DNA from: Rhodospirillaceae bacterium
Lineage (GTDB): Bacteria > Pseudomonadota > Alphaproteobacteria > UBA6615
Reading direction: 5' to 3'
Assembly: GCA_002713365.1 (NCBI GenBank)
Contig: PASR01000014.1
Coordinates: 1 to 64,000, forward strand
DNA: 64,000 nt
Both the position numbers and the translations under genes were made by a program. The notes under the pieces were generated by a model that was given only the letters and a program-made list of their open reading frames with translations, was not told the DNA's origin and did not search any database. Shown in pieces: positions 1 to 9,111 of this stretch. How positions within the stretch are numbered: position 1 is the first letter of the stretch; each line of letters opens with the position of its first letter.

Positions 1-2
1 AA

Positions 3-89
3 CGCTTATATAGATCTATACTAGAAATAGATGCTGCCCATCCGGATGCAAACCATAATCTAGGGGTGTTAATCGTTCACATTATTTAA
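3..89 (+). pseudogene. C-terminal end of a TPR-like reading frame, possibly truncated
   Basis: An open frame enters from the left edge and stops at 87-89. Its last residues include LEIDAAHPDANHNLGVL, a clear match to the helix-turn-helix consensus of a tetratricopeptide repeat. The frame then ends after only a few hydrophobic residues (IVHII), in the middle of what would be a repeat, so it looks like a truncated gene rather than a natural C-terminus. Its stop overlaps the stop of the convergent TPR gene on the other strand. Only about 29 codons are visible, so a genuine gene extending to the left cannot be excluded. Confidence 0.35.
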
Positions 90-1762
90 TCTGGTAATAA
101 ATCAAAGGAGATGATTATCCGTTCTCCCTCGTTTTTTATTGGTATGGTGTAGTGAAAAAGAGAAGAGGGAAAAAAAACGATATCTCCAGTATTGGGTTTA
201 TAGCGGAATGTTGGAACATTTTCATTAATTGCAGTGTAGTTCTCTCCACGTAGTGAAAACTCAATTGCCCCTTCATCTTTATTTTCTGATTCAACTAATT
301 GTAAATATATAACTCCACTTAGCCAGCCGCCAGGATGAATATGTGGTGTCTGAAATCCACCTTTATGATTTGTAATCGACCAGCCGTATAATGATATTTT
401 TTTAGGCCAAAATTCTATGAAACCACATTTGGTCGATTTAAATTTATTATAATAGAGCTCTATTTCATTTCTAATAATATTTTCTAGACCTAAAACGCTA
501 CCAGAGCTTTTTCTAAATAAGTTTGTTGTTGTGTGAAAACCATTTCTAGTAGCTCTTTTTCTGGGCTCCCAAACGTTTGGTTCTTGTTTTAATTCTTCAA
601 GTAATTCAGCGGTAAATTTTTTGGGATTTTCTTCATGATAATCCAAACTGCTAAAGTAAATAAGATCTAGGGGTTTTTTACAAAATGAATGAGTATTTTC
701 TTCATTTATTTGATCATAAACAAATGCGCATAAAGCGGCCACCTCAAGATTAATTTTATATTTGTCACTATTATTTTTTAGTCTTTCTGTAAATTCATCA
801 TGTCTGCCCAGAGCGTGTAGGCATAGTAATGATTGTATAAATGATTCTTCATCATCAAATTTATCAAAGGCGGAAAGTGCCTCTGCATAATTTTTAAGTT
901 TATAATAAACCAGACCGATGGGGTAATATGCTCTTGTAAATTTAGGATTAATTTCCAAAACTTTATATAAACTTTTGAGGGCAGCTTTGGTATCACCTTT
1001 CTCTAAAAAAATAACCCCTAGAGAAAAATGAAAAATATGGACGGTTGGCCTGAGCTTAATCGCTCTTTGATAACTCTCTATTGCTGCATCAGTATCTTTA
1101 TTATCGGCTAGAGTTGTAGCCAGATTATAGTGTATTGTGGCATCGTTGGGGTTAAGCTGAACTGCATGCTTAAAACGCTCTAACGCCTTTTTAATATAAC
1201 CTTCTTTTACTAGTACCGAGCCTAAGTTGCTATGCGCTTCCGCATAGTCAGGGTTCAGTTCAATTGCATCTTGGTAGCTGCTGATTGCATCTGAAAAATT
1301 ATTTTCTTCTTTGTAGGAAGCACCTAGATTATTATGAAGCTTTGGATTTTTAGGCGTTAACTCTATTGCTCTTTGGTAAATTTTTATGGCTGCCTTGTGA
1401 TTCTTTTGTTCTTGTAAGACTGTGCCAAGATTTAGATACGCTTCCGCATAACTTGGATTATGATTAATTGCTTTTTGGTAATTTTTTATTGCCTCAGAAA
1501 AATCACCTTTTTCCTTATAAGCTACACCTATGTTATTATATGCTTCTGCGTCTGTCGGATTGAGTTTAATAGCTTTTTTATAGTATTGAATAGCTAAATC
1601 AAAGCGACCCAAGGAAATATTTGATGCACTTAAAATCTTCATCAGAGTGATGTCATTAGGGTATTTCTCTAATAGGGCCTCACCTTGTTGAATTACTTTT
1701 TCAAAGTGGTGTTCCTTATATAAAGAATAGAGAGCAACTAGTTTTTCTTTAGTTAAAGTCAT
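86..1762 (-). CDS. TPR-repeat protein fused to a 2OG-Fe(II) oxygenase-like domain
   Basis: The 558-residue protein has about eight TPR units over residues 35-300 (repeated pattern A-x-x-x-Y-x-x-A-I-x-L-x-P). A linker follows, then a C-terminal domain from about 370 onward that resembles the putative 2OG-Fe(II) oxygenase family (TIGR02466/PF13759 type). The metal ligands appear to be H474 and H476 (HIHPGGW) with the distal H537 (LFHYT), and R548 could bind 2-oxoglutarate. TPRs usually bind protein partners, so a substrate-recruiting hydroxylase is a reasonable inference; the substrate is unknown. There is no signal peptide, so it is likely cytosolic. It runs opposite to the tRNA-Ser and to the stand-alone oxygenase at 2438-3151, which shares the same C-terminal domain type. 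Confidence 0.8.
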   Translation of the reverse strand: MTLTKEKLVALYSLYKEHHFEKVIQQGEALLEKYPNDITLMKILSASNISLGRFDLAIQYYKKAIKLNPTDAEAYNNIGVAYKEKGDFSEAIKNYQKAINHNPSYAEAYLNLGTVLQEQKNHKAAIKIYQRAIELTPKNPKLHNNLGASYKEENNFSDAISSYQDAIELNPDYAEAHSNLGSVLVKEGYIKKALERFKHAVQLNPNDATIHYNLATTLADNKDTDAAIESYQRAIKLRPTVHIFHFSLGVIFLEKGDTKAALKSLYKVLEINPKFTRAYYPIGLVYYKLKNYAEALSAFDKFDDEESFIQSLLCLHALGRHDEFTERLKNNSDKYKINLEVAALCAFVYDQINEENTHSFCKKPLDLIYFSSLDYHEENPKKFTAELLEELKQEPNVWEPRKRATRNGFHTTTNLFRKSSGSVLGLENIIRNEIELYYNKFKSTKCGFIEFWPKKISLYGWSITNHKGGFQTPHIHPGGWLSGVIYLQLVESENKDEGAIEFSLRGENYTAINENVPTFRYKPNTGDIVFFPSSLFHYTIPIKNEGERIIISFDLLPD

Positions 1763-2155
1763 TAGGCATACCTAAATGCTTTTGATAGATTAATAGTATA
1801 AGAACAGCTAAATAAAATTAACTTACCTTTAAATTTAATAACTTTTATTAGTTAAACATATAAAGTTAATGATATCTATAAATGAAAATTTAGTTGTTCA
1901 ATAATACTAATAACTTTAATCTTATAAAGAGAGGAAAGAGAATGTTCGAATCTCTTTTATCAATTATTTAAATATTAATTTTTACAAAACCGCCGTTATC
2001 TAGGGCTCGGATGCGAGGATACGACAACTCATAACATATACTATCTTAGTAAAAGCAAATTTATGAAGAGTACGGATGGGTTTTTCTACGATTCTCACTC
2101 ACAATGCCCGTATCCCTTGAACATAAGGGTTATTTGTCATAAACATTTGCATAAA
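1763..2155. other. 393-base intergenic stretch
   Basis: A+T-rich DNA between the reverse TPR/oxygenase gene and tRNA-Ser. It contains two small hairpins. One is a 7-bp stem at 1935-1941/1951-1957 whose loop carries a GTTCGAATC string like a tRNA T-loop. The other is at 1997-2021 (TATC and CTCG paired with CGAG and GATA). No coding frame with recognisable content was seen; a frame running through 2063-2338 overlaps the tRNA and is spurious. Promoters for the TPR gene and the tRNA must lie here but no convincing hexamer pair was found. Confidence 0.5.
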
Positions 2156-2245
2156 GGAGAGGTGGCAGAGTGGTTGAATGCGCCGGTCTCGAAAACCGGT
2201 ATGCCTGCAAGGGTATCGAGAGTTCGAATCTCTCTCTCTCCGCCA
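2156..2245 (+). tRNA. tRNA-Ser (anticodon CGA)
   Basis: A class II tRNA of 90 bases including an encoded CCA end. The acceptor stem GGAGAGG pairs with TCTCTCC (the last pair is G-T), followed by discriminator G and CCA at 2243-2245. The anticodon loop CTCGAAA sits between CCGGT and ACCGG and gives anticodon CGA. A long variable arm follows, and the T-arm has GTTCGAATC. The long variable arm together with discriminator G fits serine; it decodes UCG. Confidence 0.95.
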
Positions 2246-2437
2246 TGCATTGCCACTAGAATTTATTTGCTAAGATATTTTTCACTTGTAACTACTTCTA
2301 CTTTTGAATCTTTTTATTGCGATAGGTTTTTTTTATAATCATACTGTCTATTGTACTCGTGTCTGATAAATCATAACCAACTATAAGCAGAAAAACAGAT
2401 GGTCTATTTAATATAAAAAATTGAAGGCACTGATTAA

Positions 2438-3151
2438 ATGAACATAGAAAATAACACAAATAATAATTCTGTTGAAAATTATCAGATCATACCGATTATG
2501 CCGGAAGCAATGGCTATTTTTCAAATAGACAAGAAAAAACATCAAGAATTTAAAGCAAAAATAGAACATCTCATGGATACTGCGGATGATAAATATAGAA
2601 GGGATGTACCTCCAGAAGATAAAAGAGAATTTCTATGTAATAACAGATTCCAAAATGTGTTATTAGATTTTCCAGATTTAAAAGAACTTCATTCAATATT
2701 AGAAGAATCTGCGCTTGATTTTATCAAAAAGACTGGTTTCACCTGTGATCAAGTTGTCATCACAGACGCGTGGGTTAATAAATATCGGCTTGGGTCTACT
2801 CTGCCTACTCATAGACATGCAAATTCATATATTTCAGGCAATTATTTTATAAATTATGATAAATCAATAAATTCTCCATTAACTTTTACCAATGACAGAG
2901 TGGTAACCAGTCAAGCACCTGCTATTAAACTTGAGCCGGATAAATCTAACAAAACGCCCTATAATAGACCTGATTATTCAATTTTATGTGATGAGGGAAC
3001 AGTTCTATTATGGAAAAGCCATCTACTTCATGGGTACTCAAAACCAGAAATGGGAGATAATCGTTTGACTCTGAGCTTTAATGTAATGCCAAAAATAGCC
3101 GGTGTTGGAGAACAGTTTTCATTCGCGGTTGATGAAAATAATAGAGTATAG
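2438..3151 (+). CDS. Putative 2OG-Fe(II) oxygenase (TIGR02466-like)
   Basis: A 237-residue single-domain protein. H125 and H127 (THRHANSY) followed by a SGNYF strand, then H198 (SHLLHGYS) and R209 (DNRLTLSFN) form the expected metal and 2-oxoglutarate ligands of a double-stranded beta-helix oxygenase. The same layout is seen in the C-terminal domain of the neighbouring TPR fusion, so the two probably share ancestry. Length is slightly above the roughly 200 residues usual for the family. No signal peptide. It lies downstream of tRNA-Ser and upstream of rplU, in the same direction as both but separated by A+T-rich gaps, so it is probably its own unit. The substrate cannot be told. Confidence 0.75.
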   Translation: MNIENNTNNNSVENYQIIPIMPEAMAIFQIDKKKHQEFKAKIEHLMDTADDKYRRDVPPEDKREFLCNNRFQNVLLDFPDLKELHSILEESALDFIKKTGFTCDQVVITDAWVNKYRLGSTLPTHRHANSYISGNYFINYDKSINSPLTFTNDRVVTSQAPAIKLEPDKSNKTPYNRPDYSILCDEGTVLLWKSHLLHGYSKPEMGDNRLTLSFNVMPKIAGVGEQFSFAVDENNRV

Positions 3152-3253
3152 ATAAATTAATTTTTTATATAAGACTTTAGAAATGAACCTCTCTACAATC
3201 TATTAATCTTTGGTATATAGGTAAAATCATGTTACGAAACATGCTATCAGTAG

Positions 3254-3281
3254 TTGACAGGGACGTAGGCTCGGGTATAGT
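3254..3281 (+). promoter_or_regulatory. Sigma70-type promoter for rplU-rpmA
   Basis: A consensus -35 hexamer TTGACA (3254-3259) is separated by 16 bases from TATAGT (3276-3281). The pair sits about 115 bases before the rplU start codon and in the right direction. The long 5' leader it implies would leave room for autoregulation by the ribosomal protein, but no recognisable L21 leader fold was seen. Confidence 0.6.
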
Positions 3282-3397
3282 CCCGATCGCGTGAAACTAA
3301 CCATAATTAATGGTATTTCTGCGTTTATTTCTTTATGAATTTTAGAATACTGATCGTTTATTACACTACGGTATGACACACATTTGGATTGAACAGC

Positions 3398-3979
3398 ATG
3401 TATGCAGTAATTAAAACAGGCGGTAAGCAATATCGCGTAGAGAATGGTGATATTATAGAAGTAGAAAAACTTCCGGCAGACGCTGGAAGTACGATTTCAC
3501 TATCTCCAGTGCTGATGTTTAACGACGATAAGGCAAGTAAAGTAGGTAATCCAGTGATTGAGGGTGCTGCTGTCAGTGCGGAAGTACTTGAACAGACCCG
3601 TGGTGATAAGATTATTGTATTCAAGAAAAAACGACGTAAAGGCTATAGACGCACGATTGGCCATCGACAAGACCTTACAGTTCTTAAGATTACAGACGTT
3701 ACTGGTAAATCTAAGGGGACATCTACAAAGACTGCTAAAGCTAAAGTGACGACAGATGATGTGCCGAATACAAAAAAGGCTAGCGAGTCAAAAGTAACTG
3801 AATCTAAAACGGCATCTGCTGAAAAGAAACCAGCGGCTAAGAAACCAGCGGCTAAGAAACCAGCGGCTAAGAAAGCAGCGGCTAAGAAAGCAGCGGCTAA
3901 GAAACCAGCAGCTAAGAAAGCAGCAGCTAAGAAGCCAGCGGCTAAGAAACCAGCGGCTGAAAGTGGTGATAAGGAGTAA
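3398..3979 (+). CDS. rplU: 50S ribosomal protein L21 with a Lys/Ala/Pro-rich tail
   Basis: L21 is a structural protein of the large ribosomal subunit that binds 23S rRNA. The start is the ATG giving [14 protein letters not shown], the canonical L21 N-terminus; an upstream in-frame TTG at 3389 is ignored. The family core ends near residue 103. The remaining 90 or so residues form a low-complexity basic tail with nine KK(P/A)AA repeats, resembling histone H1-like tails. C-terminal extensions occur in some alphaproteobacterial L21 proteins, but this one is long. Encoded six bases upstream of rpmA, the usual pair. Confidence 0.96.
   Translation: MYAVIKTGGKQYRVENGDIIEVEKLPADAGSTISLSPVLMFNDDKASKVGNPVIEGAAVSAEVLEQTRGDKIIVFKKKRRKGYRRTIGHRQDLTVLKITDVTGKSKGTSTKTAKAKVTTDDVPNTKKASESKVTESKTASAEKKPAAKKPAAKKPAAKKAAAKKAAAKKPAAKKAAAKKPAAKKPAAESGDKE
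3824..3958 (+). repeat. Nine 15-bp tandem repeats inside rplU
   Basis: Nine in-frame copies of a 15-base unit (type AAGAAACCAGCGGCT) encode KK(P/A)AA pentapeptides. Copies differ at the third codon (CCA or GCA) and at silent positions. Because the unit length is a multiple of three, slippage would change tail length without a frameshift. Confidence 0.95.
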
Positions 3980-3985
3980 TTAACG

Positions 3986-4243
3986 ATGGCTCATAAAAAA
4001 GCAGGTGGTAGTTCAAGAAATGGTCGTGATTCGGCTGGTCGACGTTTAGGTGTAAAAAAGTACGGTGGTGAGGTTGTTATCCCCGGAAATATTATAATTA
4101 GGCAGCGAGGAACTAAGTTCCATCCAGGTGAAAATGTTGGCATGGGTAAAGATCATACGATTTTTGCTTTAATTGAAGGCCATGTATCTTTTTCAAGAGG
4201 TCGTAATGGGCGTGCATTTGTTTCGGTTCAGCCTCCTGTCTAA
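3986..4243 (+). CDS. rpmA: 50S ribosomal protein L27
   Basis: An 85-residue protein opening with [16 protein letters not shown], the standard L27 N-terminus, followed by [12 protein letters not shown] and [16 protein letters not shown]27 reaches the peptidyl-transferase centre of the ribosome with its N-terminal tail. The length is normal. It follows rplU by six bases and is separated from obgE by 80 bases containing a hairpin with a T run. Confidence 0.98.
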   Translation: MAHKKAGGSSRNGRDSAGRRLGVKKYGGEVVIPGNIIIRQRGTKFHPGENVGMGKDHTIFALIEGHVSFSRGRNGRAFVSVQPPV

Positions 4244-4271
4244 AAAAAGTATTAGAGGGCTTAGGTTTTTC

Positions 4272-4303
4272 GGGGAGGTTGGGAAACTAATCTCTCCGTT
4301 TTT
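4272..4303 (+). terminator. Possible intrinsic terminator or attenuator between rpmA and obgE
   Basis: GGGGAG (4272-4277) pairs with CTCTCC (4292-4297; five canonical pairs and one G-T), followed after one G by five T. It could end or attenuate the ribosomal-protein transcript before obgE. The stem is short, so read-through is likely. Confidence 0.45.
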
Positions 4304-4323
4304 AATTGTGGAGTTGAATTTAA

Positions 4324-5370
4324 ATGAAGTTCCTTGATGAAGCCAAAGTATACGTTCAATCCGCTTCAGGGGGAAACGGATGTGTGGCTTTTCGTCGTGA
4401 AAAAAATGTTGCTTATGGAGGTCCCAACGGAGGTGATGGCGGACGTGGCGGTGATGTAGTTCTTGAATGTGTTGGTGGACTGAATACTCTTATAGACTAT
4501 CGGTATCAGCAACATTTTAAAGCTCAGAGAGGAAAAGACGGCCAGGGAGCAAATTGTAGTGGAGCGTCCGGTGTAGATGCAGTACTGAGATTGCCTGTTG
4601 GTACACAGATACTAGCTGAAGATAAGAAAACTATTTTAGCTGATTTAACCTATGAAGGACAGCGCGTTATTATAGCTAATGGGGGAGATGGTGGTCGCGG
4701 TAACGCTCAGTTTAAGTCATCAATTAATCAAGCCCCACGTCGAGCCGAAACTGGGTGGCCTGGCGAGGAAGCATGGTTATGGTTACGTCTAAAACTTATT
4801 GCTGATGCCGGTCTAGTAGGAATGCCTAATGCTGGAAAGTCTACATTCTTATCTGCGGTAAGTAGAGCCACACCAAAAATTGCTAATTATCCATTTACAA
4901 CCTTACATCCGGTTCTAGGGGTAGTGGAAACAGATGGTAATGAATTTGTAGTGGCTGATATTCCAGGTTTAGTGGAAGGTGCGCATGAAGGTAAAGGGTT
5001 AGGAGATAGGTTTTTAGGGCACGTTGAAAGATGTCGAGTTCTTCTGCACTTGATTGATGGTACATCAGGTGTACAAGCTGCAATAGAAGCATATAAAACT
5101 GTACGTGCAGAGTTAGTTGCTTATGGGGGTGGTTTGGCGGACAAACCTGAAATTATATCATTAAATAAGGTTGATGCGTTAATTGAAGACGATATTGATG
5201 AAGTGTCAGAAGCACTTAAAAGAGTTTCTAATCAAGAAGTCTTATGTATATCTGCAGTCGCTGGCCATGGCGTTACTGAAACCTTACGAGCCATATATAA
5301 CCATATTGAAGAAACAGAAACAAAAAAAACTGGGGTTTCTTGGGAAATACCAGCAACAGCAGAAGTTTAA
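4324..5370 (+). CDS. obgE: Obg-family GTPase ObgE/CgtA
   Basis: A 348-residue ribosome-associated GTPase involved in late 50S assembly and growth control. The N-terminal Obg domain (residues 1-158) has the glycine-rich [14 protein letters not shown] type repeats. The G domain begins with GMPNAGKST (about 166-174), followed by NYPFTT, a DIPG switch II motif and NKVD near 284. Length and order match short alphaproteobacterial homologues that lack a large C-terminal OCT domain. proB starts 25 bases after the stop, indicating co-transcription. Confidence 0.97.
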   Translation: MKFLDEAKVYVQSASGGNGCVAFRREKNVAYGGPNGGDGGRGGDVVLECVGGLNTLIDYRYQQHFKAQRGKDGQGANCSGASGVDAVLRLPVGTQILAEDKKTILADLTYEGQRVIIANGGDGGRGNAQFKSSINQAPRRAETGWPGEEAWLWLRLKLIADAGLVGMPNAGKSTFLSAVSRATPKIANYPFTTLHPVLGVVETDGNEFVVADIPGLVEGAHEGKGLGDRFLGHVERCRVLLHLIDGTSGVQAAIEAYKTVRAELVAYGGGLADKPEIISLNKVDALIEDDIDEVSEALKRVSNQEVLCISAVAGHGVTETLRAIYNHIEETETKKTGVSWEIPATAEV

Positions 5371-5395
5371 ACTTTACCGTGACAGGGGCGTTACA

Positions 5396-6523
5396 GTGAT
5401 TTCTCTTAATGAAAGTCGACGATTAATAATAAAAGTCGGCTCTGCTTTACTAGCAGATGAAGAAGGTAATCTGCGGGTTAAATGGATTGATGAGCTGGTG
5501 GCGGATGCTGCGGAGCTTTTTCATAATGGGACAGAAATTATTATAGTGTCATCAGGCGCAATTGCTGTTGGACGTCGTATATTGGGGTTAGCAGCTGGTC
5601 CTAGAAATAGAGCGTTGCGTCTTGAAGAAAGTCAGGCAGCTGCAGCTACAGGACAAGTTCGATTGGCGCATTCTTGGCAAGAAGCCCTTGCTAGACATAA
5701 TCTACTGGCGGCTCAAATACTCCTAACTACGGAAGACACCGAAAATAGAAGGAGATATTTGAATGCTCGTTCTACAATTACTACTTTATTAAAGCTGGGT
5801 GTTGTTCCAATAATAAATGAAAATGACACTGTAGCAACTGAAGAAATAAGGTTTGGTGATAATGACCGGCTTGCAGCGAGAGTTGCACAGATGATAAGCG
5901 CGGATACATGCATCATACTTTCTGATATTGACGGTTTGTATACCGCTGACCCTAGTAAGACAGATAATGCAAACCATATTGATCAGGTTCATTCTATTAC
6001 AAGTGATATTGAAAAAATGGCTGGTTCTACATCAAATGATGACGGCTCTGGTGGTATGATTACCAAAATTGAAGCTGCGCGAATTGCTATGCAAGCTGGC
6101 TGTCGACTTGTGATCAGTGATGGACGAATTAAAAGACCGTTGCGTTCTATTGATGAAGGCGCGAGGTGTACTTGGTTTGTCGCGGAGGCAGAGCCTATGA
6201 CAGCACGTAAACGTTGGATAGCTGGAAGCTTAAATCCCGTTGGTACAGTTTATATAGATCCTGGTGCTGCTAAGGCGCTGGTTTCTGGTAATAGCTTGCT
6301 TCCCGCTGGTGTCGTAAGGGTAGAAGGTAATTTTGATAGAGGTGATCCTGTTATAATAAGCAATGATAAAGGTATAGAAATGGCACGTGGTCTTAGTGCT
6401 TATTCTAGTGATGACGTAAACCGAATTCGAGGACTAAAGAGTAATCAGACTGAAGAGGTGCTTGGCTATCGAGGGCGCGAGGAAATAATCCATAGAGATG
6501 ATTTAATTATTAGTAAGTTATAA
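5396..6523 (+). CDS. proB: Glutamate 5-kinase
   Basis: Phosphorylates L-glutamate to gamma-glutamyl phosphate, the first step of proline synthesis. I place the start at GTG 5396, giving MISLNESRRLIIKVGSALL, preceded by AGGGG at a good spacing. The open frame extends upstream into obgE but that part is not family-like. The result is 375 residues, a usual length. The amino-acid kinase domain (VSSGAIAVG, NENDTVATEEIRFGDND, LSDIDGLYTADP) fills about residues 1-255, and a C-terminal PUA domain about 275-365. Confidence 0.95.
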   Translation: MISLNESRRLIIKVGSALLADEEGNLRVKWIDELVADAAELFHNGTEIIIVSSGAIAVGRRILGLAAGPRNRALRLEESQAAAATGQVRLAHSWQEALARHNLLAAQILLTTEDTENRRRYLNARSTITTLLKLGVVPIINENDTVATEEIRFGDNDRLAARVAQMISADTCIILSDIDGLYTADPSKTDNANHIDQVHSITSDIEKMAGSTSNDDGSGGMITKIEAARIAMQAGCRLVISDGRIKRPLRSIDEGARCTWFVAEAEPMTARKRWIAGSLNPVGTVYIDPGAAKALVSGNSLLPAGVVRVEGNFDRGDPVIISNDKGIEMARGLSAYSSDDVNRIRGLKSNQTEEVLGYRGREEIIHRDDLIISKL

Positions 6524-6758
6524 TAGCTATATTTTTTTGGGTATATTTATTTGCAATTTGTTAATTTATACGCAATTAGTATGATTATTAGATTAACATC
6601 ACAGCTATTTTGAAGTGAAAAAGTACTTATTATATAATGAATAGGCAGTAAACCTTACATAAAGAATTATTGTTAGTTATTGAATAACTAAAATGAGGTA
6701 AAACCGCCTATGAAATTTATAATCTTCACTACTATGTCATGAGAAAGATGTGAAGAAG

Positions 6759-8045
6759 ATGACTTTATCAAATAATAATACAAAAAATGTTGATATAGAG
6801 TCTGTAATGCTAAATATGGGAGCCTTAGCTAGGAAAGCTGGTCGAATACTTGCCCAGGCTTCGAGTGAGGATAAGGATTCAGCGATATTAGCTGGAGCAC
6901 TAGAGATTAGTAATAGGCGACTTGATATATTAGCTGCTAATGAAAAAGATTTACAAGCTGGACTAAAAAAGGGACTAAGTGACTCGTTAATTGATCGTCT
7001 TAAACTTGATAATGGAAGAATTGACTCTATTGTTCATGGATTGGAAGAAGTAGCCTCTTTAGATGATCCAGTTGGTTTAGTTCTTGATGAATGGGATCGT
7101 CCTAATGGACTAAAAATTTCACGTGTGCGTGTTGCACTGGGTGTTATAGGAATCATCTATGAATCTCGGCCTAATGTAACTGCTGATGCAGGAGGACTTT
7201 GTCTAAAAGCAGGAAATGCAGCGATATTACGTGGTGGATCAGATACCTTTCATACTTCAGGCGTAATCCTTGAATGTATGCAGCAAGGGCTTAATTTTGT
7301 AGGATTACCCATAACCTGTCTGCAGGCTCCTCCAACGACTGACCGCCAGGCAGTGGGCGCTATGCTAGCAATGAACCATTTTATTGATGTAATAGTTCCT
7401 AGGGGCGGAAAATCACTTGTAGAACGTGTACAAAATGAAGCTCGTATGCCTGTTTTTGCTCATCTGGAAGGTTTGTGTCACACCTATGTTCATGAAAAAG
7501 CTGAGTTGCAGATGGTGCGGTCGGTAATTATTAATGCTAAAATGCGTCGTACTAGTATCTGTGGTGCTACAGAGACTATTTTAATTGACCAAACAGTCAT
7601 CCAAAAAATATTAAGACCCATCGTAGATGATTTAACTAATGCGGGGTGTGAGGTTCGTGGTGATCAGTTGTCAAAAGAAATTGATAATAGAGTAATAGAC
7701 GCAACTGAACAGGACTGGGACACCGAGTATTTAGACTCTATTGTTTCTATAAAATCTGTAGAAGGAATAGATGATGCTATTAATCATATCAACTATCATG
7801 GCTCAAATCATACAGATGCAATCATTACCGAAGATAACCAGGTGGCAAAACAATTTTTGGAACAGGTAGATAGCGGTATAGTAATGCATAATACCTCTAC
7901 TCAGTTCGCTGATGGCGGTGAATTTGGAATGGGTGCTGAAATTGGCATTTCCACAGGCAGATTGCATGCGAGAGGACCTGTAGGTGCCGAACAACTGACT
8001 ACATACAAGTATATTGTGCGTGGTTCAGGACAGGTGCGACCCTAA
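6759..8045 (+). CDS. proA: Gamma-glutamyl phosphate reductase
   Basis: Reduces gamma-glutamyl phosphate to glutamate semialdehyde, the second proline step. The catalytic cysteine lies in RRTSICGATE (about residue 268), and the late FGMGAEIGISTGRLHARGP stretch is typical. I prefer the ATG at 6759 to an in-frame GTG at 6750 because AGAAAG at 6742-6747 is better spaced from it; the choice is not certain. A 226-base gap separates it from proB, unusually wide for this pair, and contains a ten-codon open frame at 6710-6742. nadD follows almost directly. Confidence 0.96.
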   Translation: MTLSNNNTKNVDIESVMLNMGALARKAGRILAQASSEDKDSAILAGALEISNRRLDILAANEKDLQAGLKKGLSDSLIDRLKLDNGRIDSIVHGLEEVASLDDPVGLVLDEWDRPNGLKISRVRVALGVIGIIYESRPNVTADAGGLCLKAGNAAILRGGSDTFHTSGVILECMQQGLNFVGLPITCLQAPPTTDRQAVGAMLAMNHFIDVIVPRGGKSLVERVQNEARMPVFAHLEGLCHTYVHEKAELQMVRSVIINAKMRRTSICGATETILIDQTVIQKILRPIVDDLTNAGCEVRGDQLSKEIDNRVIDATEQDWDTEYLDSIVSIKSVEGIDDAINHINYHGSNHTDAIITEDNQVAKQFLEQVDSGIVMHNTSTQFADGGEFGMGAEIGISTGRLHARGPVGAEQLTTYKYIVRGSGQVRP

Positions 8046-8047
8046 TT

Positions 8048-8662
8048 GTGAGTTTATTAAATACACGGGTATCTGGATTTGGTAAGCAAAGAATAGGACT
8101 TCTTGGGGGTTCGTTTAATCCTGCCCATGAGGGGCATTTATATATTAGTATAGAGGCTTTAAAACGCCTTAAACTTGACGCTGTTTGGTGGTTAGTTTCA
8201 CCGCAAAACCCTCTAAAAAGTTCTAAGGGCATGGCTTCGTTAAACGTAAGGTTACTCTCTGCGCACAAAGTGGCTTTACATCCCCGGATTCGTGTTACTG
8301 CTATAGAAGAGCAGCTAGGTACACGTTATACCATCGATACGCTTGTAAGGATTAAACAAAAATTTTCTACTACACGGTTTGTATGGATTATGGGATCTGA
8401 CAATTTATTGCAAATTCCCAGTTGGTACCATTGGAATCAAATATTTAGCACCGTATCTATTGCAGTTTTTGCTAGAGAATCCTATGACTTTAAGGCCTTA
8501 GCGGGAATGGCAGCACATCGTTACAGGAATAGTCGTTTGCCCATAGAGCGTGCAGCGGGTTTAGCAACCAGTGAGCTGCCAGCCTGGACTTTTTTGCCTT
8601 TGCGTTGGCACTCTGCTAGTTCAACCAGTATTCGATTATCAAAAGATTGGTTAGGTACATAG
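8048..8662 (+). CDS. nadD: Nicotinate-mononucleotide adenylyltransferase
   Basis: Transfers AMP to nicotinate mononucleotide to make deamido-NAD in NAD synthesis. The 204-residue protein has the nucleotidyltransferase signature GGSFNPAHEGHLYI near the N-terminus, WIMGSDNL in the middle, and SSTSIR near the C-terminus. The start is GTG, two bases after the proA stop, so translational coupling is likely. Position before rsfS and rlmH is the common alphaproteobacterial arrangement. Confidence 0.96.
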   Translation: MSLLNTRVSGFGKQRIGLLGGSFNPAHEGHLYISIEALKRLKLDAVWWLVSPQNPLKSSKGMASLNVRLLSAHKVALHPRIRVTAIEEQLGTRYTIDTLVRIKQKFSTTRFVWIMGSDNLLQIPSWYHWNQIFSTVSIAVFARESYDFKALAGMAAHRYRNSRLPIERAAGLATSELPAWTFLPLRWHSASSTSIRLSKDWLGT

Positions 8663-8710
8663 AATGAATTATATAGCCGGGGTAATATCACTAAAGAGGA
8701 TAGAAATATT

Positions 8711-9097
8711 GTGAAATCAAAAGAAAAACCTTCTCCAAATACTGCTATAAATATATTACACCTAGTTGAAAAGTCTCTAGATGATGATCAGGCAAATGAC
8801 GTAACCGTAATATCTTTAATGGGTAAAACTGACATCGCAGAGTATATGGTAATAGCGAGCGGTCGCTCCGCACGTCACGTAGATTCAACAACGGATCATC
8901 TCATATCAAAACTTAAAAAAGCTGGTGTAACTGGGATTCGTAGCGAAGGCCGCCATTTAAAAGACTGGGTCTTAATTGATGCTGGTTATGTAATTATAAA
9001 TTTATTCCGACCAGAAGTAAGATCCCATTATAATTTGGAAAAGTTATGGGAAACTGAAATTCATGAGAGAAACTTAAACGAATTTGTAAAAAATTAG
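8711..9097 (+). CDS. rsfS: Ribosomal silencing factor RsfS
   Basis: RsfS (Iojap family) binds ribosomal protein L14 and blocks subunit joining when nutrients are scarce. The 128-residue protein shows the family core DYMVIASG-like motif (EYMVIASGRSARHV), the GIRSEGRHLKDWVLIDAG stretch and VINLFRPEVRSHYNLEKLW. Start is GTG. It lies between nadD and rlmH, its usual place. Confidence 0.95.
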   Translation: MKSKEKPSPNTAINILHLVEKSLDDDQANDVTVISLMGKTDIAEYMVIASGRSARHVDSTTDHLISKLKKAGVTGIRSEGRHLKDWVLIDAGYVIINLFRPEVRSHYNLEKLWETEIHERNLNEFVKN

Positions 9098-9111
9098 ACG
9101 TGGCGCTTTAG

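Noticed and set aside
1930-1960. tRNA-like fragment with a GTTCGAATC T-loop string
   Set aside because: Only a hairpin of seven pairs is present; no acceptor or anticodon arm fits around it. Probably chance or a decayed remnant.
2063-2338. 91-codon forward frame
   Set aside because: It overlaps the whole of tRNA-Ser(CGA) and has no protein-like features.
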